Shown here piece by piece: positions 5,412 through 7,221 of a stretch of DNA of 7,221 nt. Numbering within the stretch: the stretch's first letter is position 1; each line of letters begins with the position of its first letter. The notes beneath the pieces were generated by a model. That model was not told the DNA's origin. It made no database searches and saw only the letters and a list, made by a program, of their open reading frames with translations. A program made the translations under genes and the position numbers. Origin of the DNA: Streptosporangiaceae bacterium (GTDB taxonomy: Bacteria > Actinomycetota > Actinomycetes > Streptosporangiales > Streptosporangiaceae); the NCBI GenBank assembly GCA_030045175.1, contig JASIBM010000560.1, positions 1-7,221 of the forward strand, in the 5' to 3' direction.

Positions 5412-6584
5412 ATGTACAGCCTGTCGCAGGCAGACCTCGACGTACAGGCGCGGGCTCGCCGGTTCGCCGACGAGTTGATCCCGCACGAGCCCGCTGCCGA
5501 GCTCGCCGGGGGCGAGGTTCCGCCCGACGTGGAGGCGGCGCGCAAGGCGCGCGCGATGGAGCTAGGGCTGTACGCGGCGAACCTGCCTGCGGAGCTCGGT
5601 GGCGGCGGATGCACGTCCTTGCAGCAGGTTCTGATCCAAGAGCAGGTCGGCCGCGTCACCAACGCGCTCGCCTGGGTGTGCGCGACGCCGCCGGGCTGGC
5701 TGCCCGCGGTCGCCACGCCAGACCAGATCGAGCGCTACGTCAGGCCGGCCGCGCGGGGCGAGCGGGACGAGTGCTACGCGATCACCGAGGAAGGCGCCGG
5801 CTCGGACGTGGACGCGATCGAGGCGACGGCCAAGCGGGACGGCGACCACTACCTGCTCAACGGCGTCAAGTGGCACGTGACGTCGTTCAACTCGGCGGAC
5901 TACGCGTTCTTCCAGGGCAAGCTCGATGGCGGCGAGCACGCCGGCGAGCACGCGATGTTCCTCGTCGACCTGCCGAGACCGGGCGTGCGGGTCGTGCGCA
6001 CCCCGGCGTACGCGCACACGCTCGGCTCTGCCCACCACCATCCGATCGTGGCGTTCGAAGACGTGCGCGTGCCTGCCACGCAGCTTGTCGGGGCCGAGGG
6101 CGACGGCATGAGCTTCGCCTACGAGTGGTTCAGGTTCGAGCGGCTGATGGTGGCCGCCCGGTGCCTGGGCGCCGCCGAGCGCCTGGTGGCCGAGATGACC
6201 GCGTTCGCATCGGAACGGGTCGTGCGCGGGCGGCCGATCGCCGAGCTTGGCCTGGTGCAGGGAATGCTTGCCGACAGCCTGACCGAGCTGTTCGCCGCGC
6301 GGTCGCTGACGTATGAAACGGCGCGCGGGATCGACGCGGGGGCCGACGTGAAGGTGCAGCACGCCCAGTGCTCGATGGCCAAGCTGTACGCCTCCGAGAT
6401 GGCAGGCCGGGTCGCCGACCGGGCGGTCCAGGTGTTCGGCGGGCGCGGCTACATGCGCGAGTACGCGGCCGAGCGGTTCTACCGCGAGTTGCGGGTCGAG
6501 CGGATCTGGGAGGGCACAAGCGAGGTGCAGCGCTCGATCATCGCCGACCAGATGCGCAAGCGCGGCCCCGGTCGCCTCGCCTGA
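5412..6584 (+). CDS. Acyl-CoA dehydrogenase
   Basis: A 390-aa flavoprotein of usual family length, predicted to form the alpha,beta double bond of an acyl-CoA thioester with FAD and pass electrons to ETF. The N-terminal helical domain ends near residue 115. The FAD/substrate motif YAITEEGAGSD is at 122-132, followed by the beta domain with LNGVKWHVTS (149-158). The C-terminal helical domain contains QVFGGRGYMREY and ERIWEGTSEVQ. The glutamate of WEGTSE (E367) sits where medium-chain enzymes have their catalytic base, so it is probably active. The common K-x-[WF]-I-[TS] after LNG is changed to K-W-H-V-T, a small deviation near the flavin. Start ATG 5412 is supported by AAAGGGG. The gene is divergent from the oxidoreductase-cupin operon and shares its palindromic operator, so the three may act in one catabolic route. 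The acyl chain specificity is not deducible. Confidence 0.93.
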   Translation: MYSLSQADLDVQARARRFADELIPHEPAAELAGGEVPPDVEAARKARAMELGLYAANLPAELGGGGCTSLQQVLIQEQVGRVTNALAWVCATPPGWLPAVATPDQIERYVRPAARGERDECYAITEEGAGSDVDAIEATAKRDGDHYLLNGVKWHVTSFNSADYAFFQGKLDGGEHAGEHAMFLVDLPRPGVRVVRTPAYAHTLGSAHHHPIVAFEDVRVPATQLVGAEGDGMSFAYEWFRFERLMVAARCLGAAERLVAEMTAFASERVVRGRPIAELGLVQGMLADSLTELFAARSLTYETARGIDAGADVKVQHAQCSMAKLYASEMAGRVADRAVQVFGGRGYMREYAAERFYRELRVERIWEGTSEVQRSIIADQMRKRGPGRLA

Positions 6585-6646
6585 CCCGGCCGCCGTCGCG
6601 ACCGCTGCCCCCGCCCGCGCCGCGCCCGCCCGTCTTTCATGATCGC

Positions 6647-6682
6647 GAAGACTTTTGGGTTGCCGGTGACACAAAAGTCTTC
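6647..6682. repeat. A/T-rich 11-bp inverted repeat, possible terminator or dispersed element
   Basis: GAAGACTTTTG (6647-6657) and CAAAAGTCTTC (6672-6682) are perfect reverse complements around a 14-nt loop. A third related piece, GTCTT, is at 6632-6636. The arms are A/T-rich against very GC-rich surroundings. It starts 62 bp after the acyl-CoA dehydrogenase stop, so it could end that transcript, though no T tract follows. It could also be a copy of an intergenic repeat family. The rest of the 172-bp gap (6585-6756) is a C-rich stretch at 6585-6635, a weak -10-like TAGCGT at 6713-6718, and a 6-bp dyad CTCGGC/GCCGAG at 6705-6730. Confidence 0.6.
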
Positions 6683-6740
6683 TGCTTACGAGAACCATGC
6701 TTTTCTCGGCGGTAGCGTGGAACGGCCGAGGTCGTCGGAC

Positions 6741-6748
6741 GGGAGGGG
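6741..6748 (+). promoter_or_regulatory. Ribosome binding site of the small C-terminal-window gene
   Basis: GGGAGGGG is followed by an 8-nt spacer and the ATG at 6757. It decides the start over an in-frame ATG at 6697, which would put this site inside the gene. Confidence 0.8.
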
Positions 6749-6756
6749 ATTGCGCC

Positions 6757-7203
6757 ATGGTCGTGGAGACGCTGGTGGCACTGGCGGGAAACGCGCTGGT
6801 CCAATCGATGGTGACCGACGGCTGGGAAGGCGTGCGGCACAAGGTCGCTAGGCTATTCGGGCGAGGCAAGCCGGACCCGGCGATCGAGAAGCGGCTGGAC
6901 ACGACCAGGGATCAGCTCACCGCGACGCCGCCAGACAAGCTTGATGCCGTCCAGGCCAACCTGGCCCAGCAGTGGCAGACCAGGTTCGCCGACCTGCTGG
7001 CCGACCACCCGGACGCACAGGCGGAGCTGGAAGCCTTGGTCGAGGAGATCCGCCCGAGCGGACCAGTGACCGCCACCGATCACTCGGTAGCGGCGGGCCG
7101 GGACGTGAACGTGACCGCCAGCGGCGGGAGCGTCGCGGCCGGGGTGATCCACGGGAACGTGACGCTGCCGGGCACTCCCCCGATCGGCCCGGCCAACGGC
7201 TAG
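6757..7203 (+). CDS. Conserved-looking hypothetical protein with repeated SVAAG tail
   Basis: A 148-aa protein without cysteines, signal peptide or clear transmembrane helix. Residues 1-36 form a hydrophobic/amphipathic helix region followed by a basic patch (VRHKVARLFGRGK). Residues 40-98 are charged and probably helical. Residues 109-136 are glycine/valine-rich and contain SVAAG twice (110-114 and 125-129), the first followed by RDVNV and the second by VIHGNV, suggesting two short beta repeats. It ends in a Pro/Gly-rich tail. From memory, similar small actinobacterial proteins with AAGRDV and AAGVIHG tails exist and are annotated as hypothetical; this is unverified and no function can be given. 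The start at 6757 is well supported by GGGAGGGG. Its transcript appears separate from the acyl-CoA dehydrogenase, 172 bp upstream. A GTG at 7213, after the stop, could open another gene cut by the window edge. Confidence 0.8.
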   Translation: MVVETLVALAGNALVQSMVTDGWEGVRHKVARLFGRGKPDPAIEKRLDTTRDQLTATPPDKLDAVQANLAQQWQTRFADLLADHPDAQAELEALVEEIRPSGPVTATDHSVAAGRDVNVTASGGSVAAGVIHGNVTLPGTPPIGPANG

Positions 7204-7221
7204 CCGGCGGACGTGGCGGCA

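Noticed and set aside
5343..5486. N-terminal extension of the FAD oxidoreductase
   Set aside because: It would cover the divergent promoter region and overlap the acyl-CoA dehydrogenase start; the Rossmann motif is already near the N-terminus from ATG 5342.
6705..6730. CTCGGC/GCCGAG dyad as an operator
   Set aside because: A 6-bp dyad with a 14-bp gap is easily expected by chance in DNA this GC-rich.
5562..6902. 446-aa minus-strand open frame opposite the acyl-CoA dehydrogenase
   Set aside because: The opposite strand has all acyl-CoA dehydrogenase motifs; this frame also runs across the intergenic repeat and into the next gene.

Overview
The window is high-GC DNA with strong G/C preference at third codon positions, GTG/TTG start candidates, a leaderless-looking start and an actinobacterial-type small protein. 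All of this suggests a soil or mycelial actinobacterium; the genus cannot be fixed from the sequence. There is no rRNA, tRNA, CRISPR array, transposase or phage gene.

Layout. (1) Positions 1-121 are a non-coding upstream region with two candidate regulator sites: an 11-bp-period direct repeat and a CRP-like dyad. (2) About 122-3667 (+) is one very long gene for a predicted secreted protein built from ten tandem carboxypeptidase-regulatory-like (transthyretin-type) beta-sandwich domains. Each domain carries exactly two cysteines. A perfect 15-bp in-frame minisatellite lies between its N-terminal helix and the first domain. (3) 3675-3709 is a perfect 16-bp GC-rich hairpin lying between convergent genes. 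(4) 5342-3727 (-) is a two-gene operon: a DAO-family FAD-dependent oxidoreductase followed by a small Cupin_3 (COG3450-type) protein. (5) 5337-5411 is a short divergent promoter region with a perfect 16-bp palindrome of TetR-operator type. (6) 5412-6584 (+) is an acyl-CoA dehydrogenase with the catalytic glutamate in place. (7) 6585-6756 is an intergenic region with an unusual A/T-rich 11-bp inverted repeat. (8) 6757-7203 (+) is a 148-aa protein of unknown function, with a helical N-terminal part and a glycine-rich tail containing a repeated SVAAG motif.

How the genes may work together. The oxidoreductase, cupin and acyl-CoA dehydrogenase look like one catabolic unit. They share a 70-bp control region in which one palindrome sits between the -35 and -10 elements of two overlapping, face-to-face promoters, so one TetR-type repressor (not in the window) could control both directions. 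The substrate is unknown; an amine or amino acid whose carbon skeleton becomes an acyl-CoA is a reasonable guess. The large secreted repeat protein and the small C-terminal-window protein appear to be independent units. The best candidates for something not well described are the ten-domain paired-cysteine protein, the shared-spacer operator, and the small SVAAG-tail protein.
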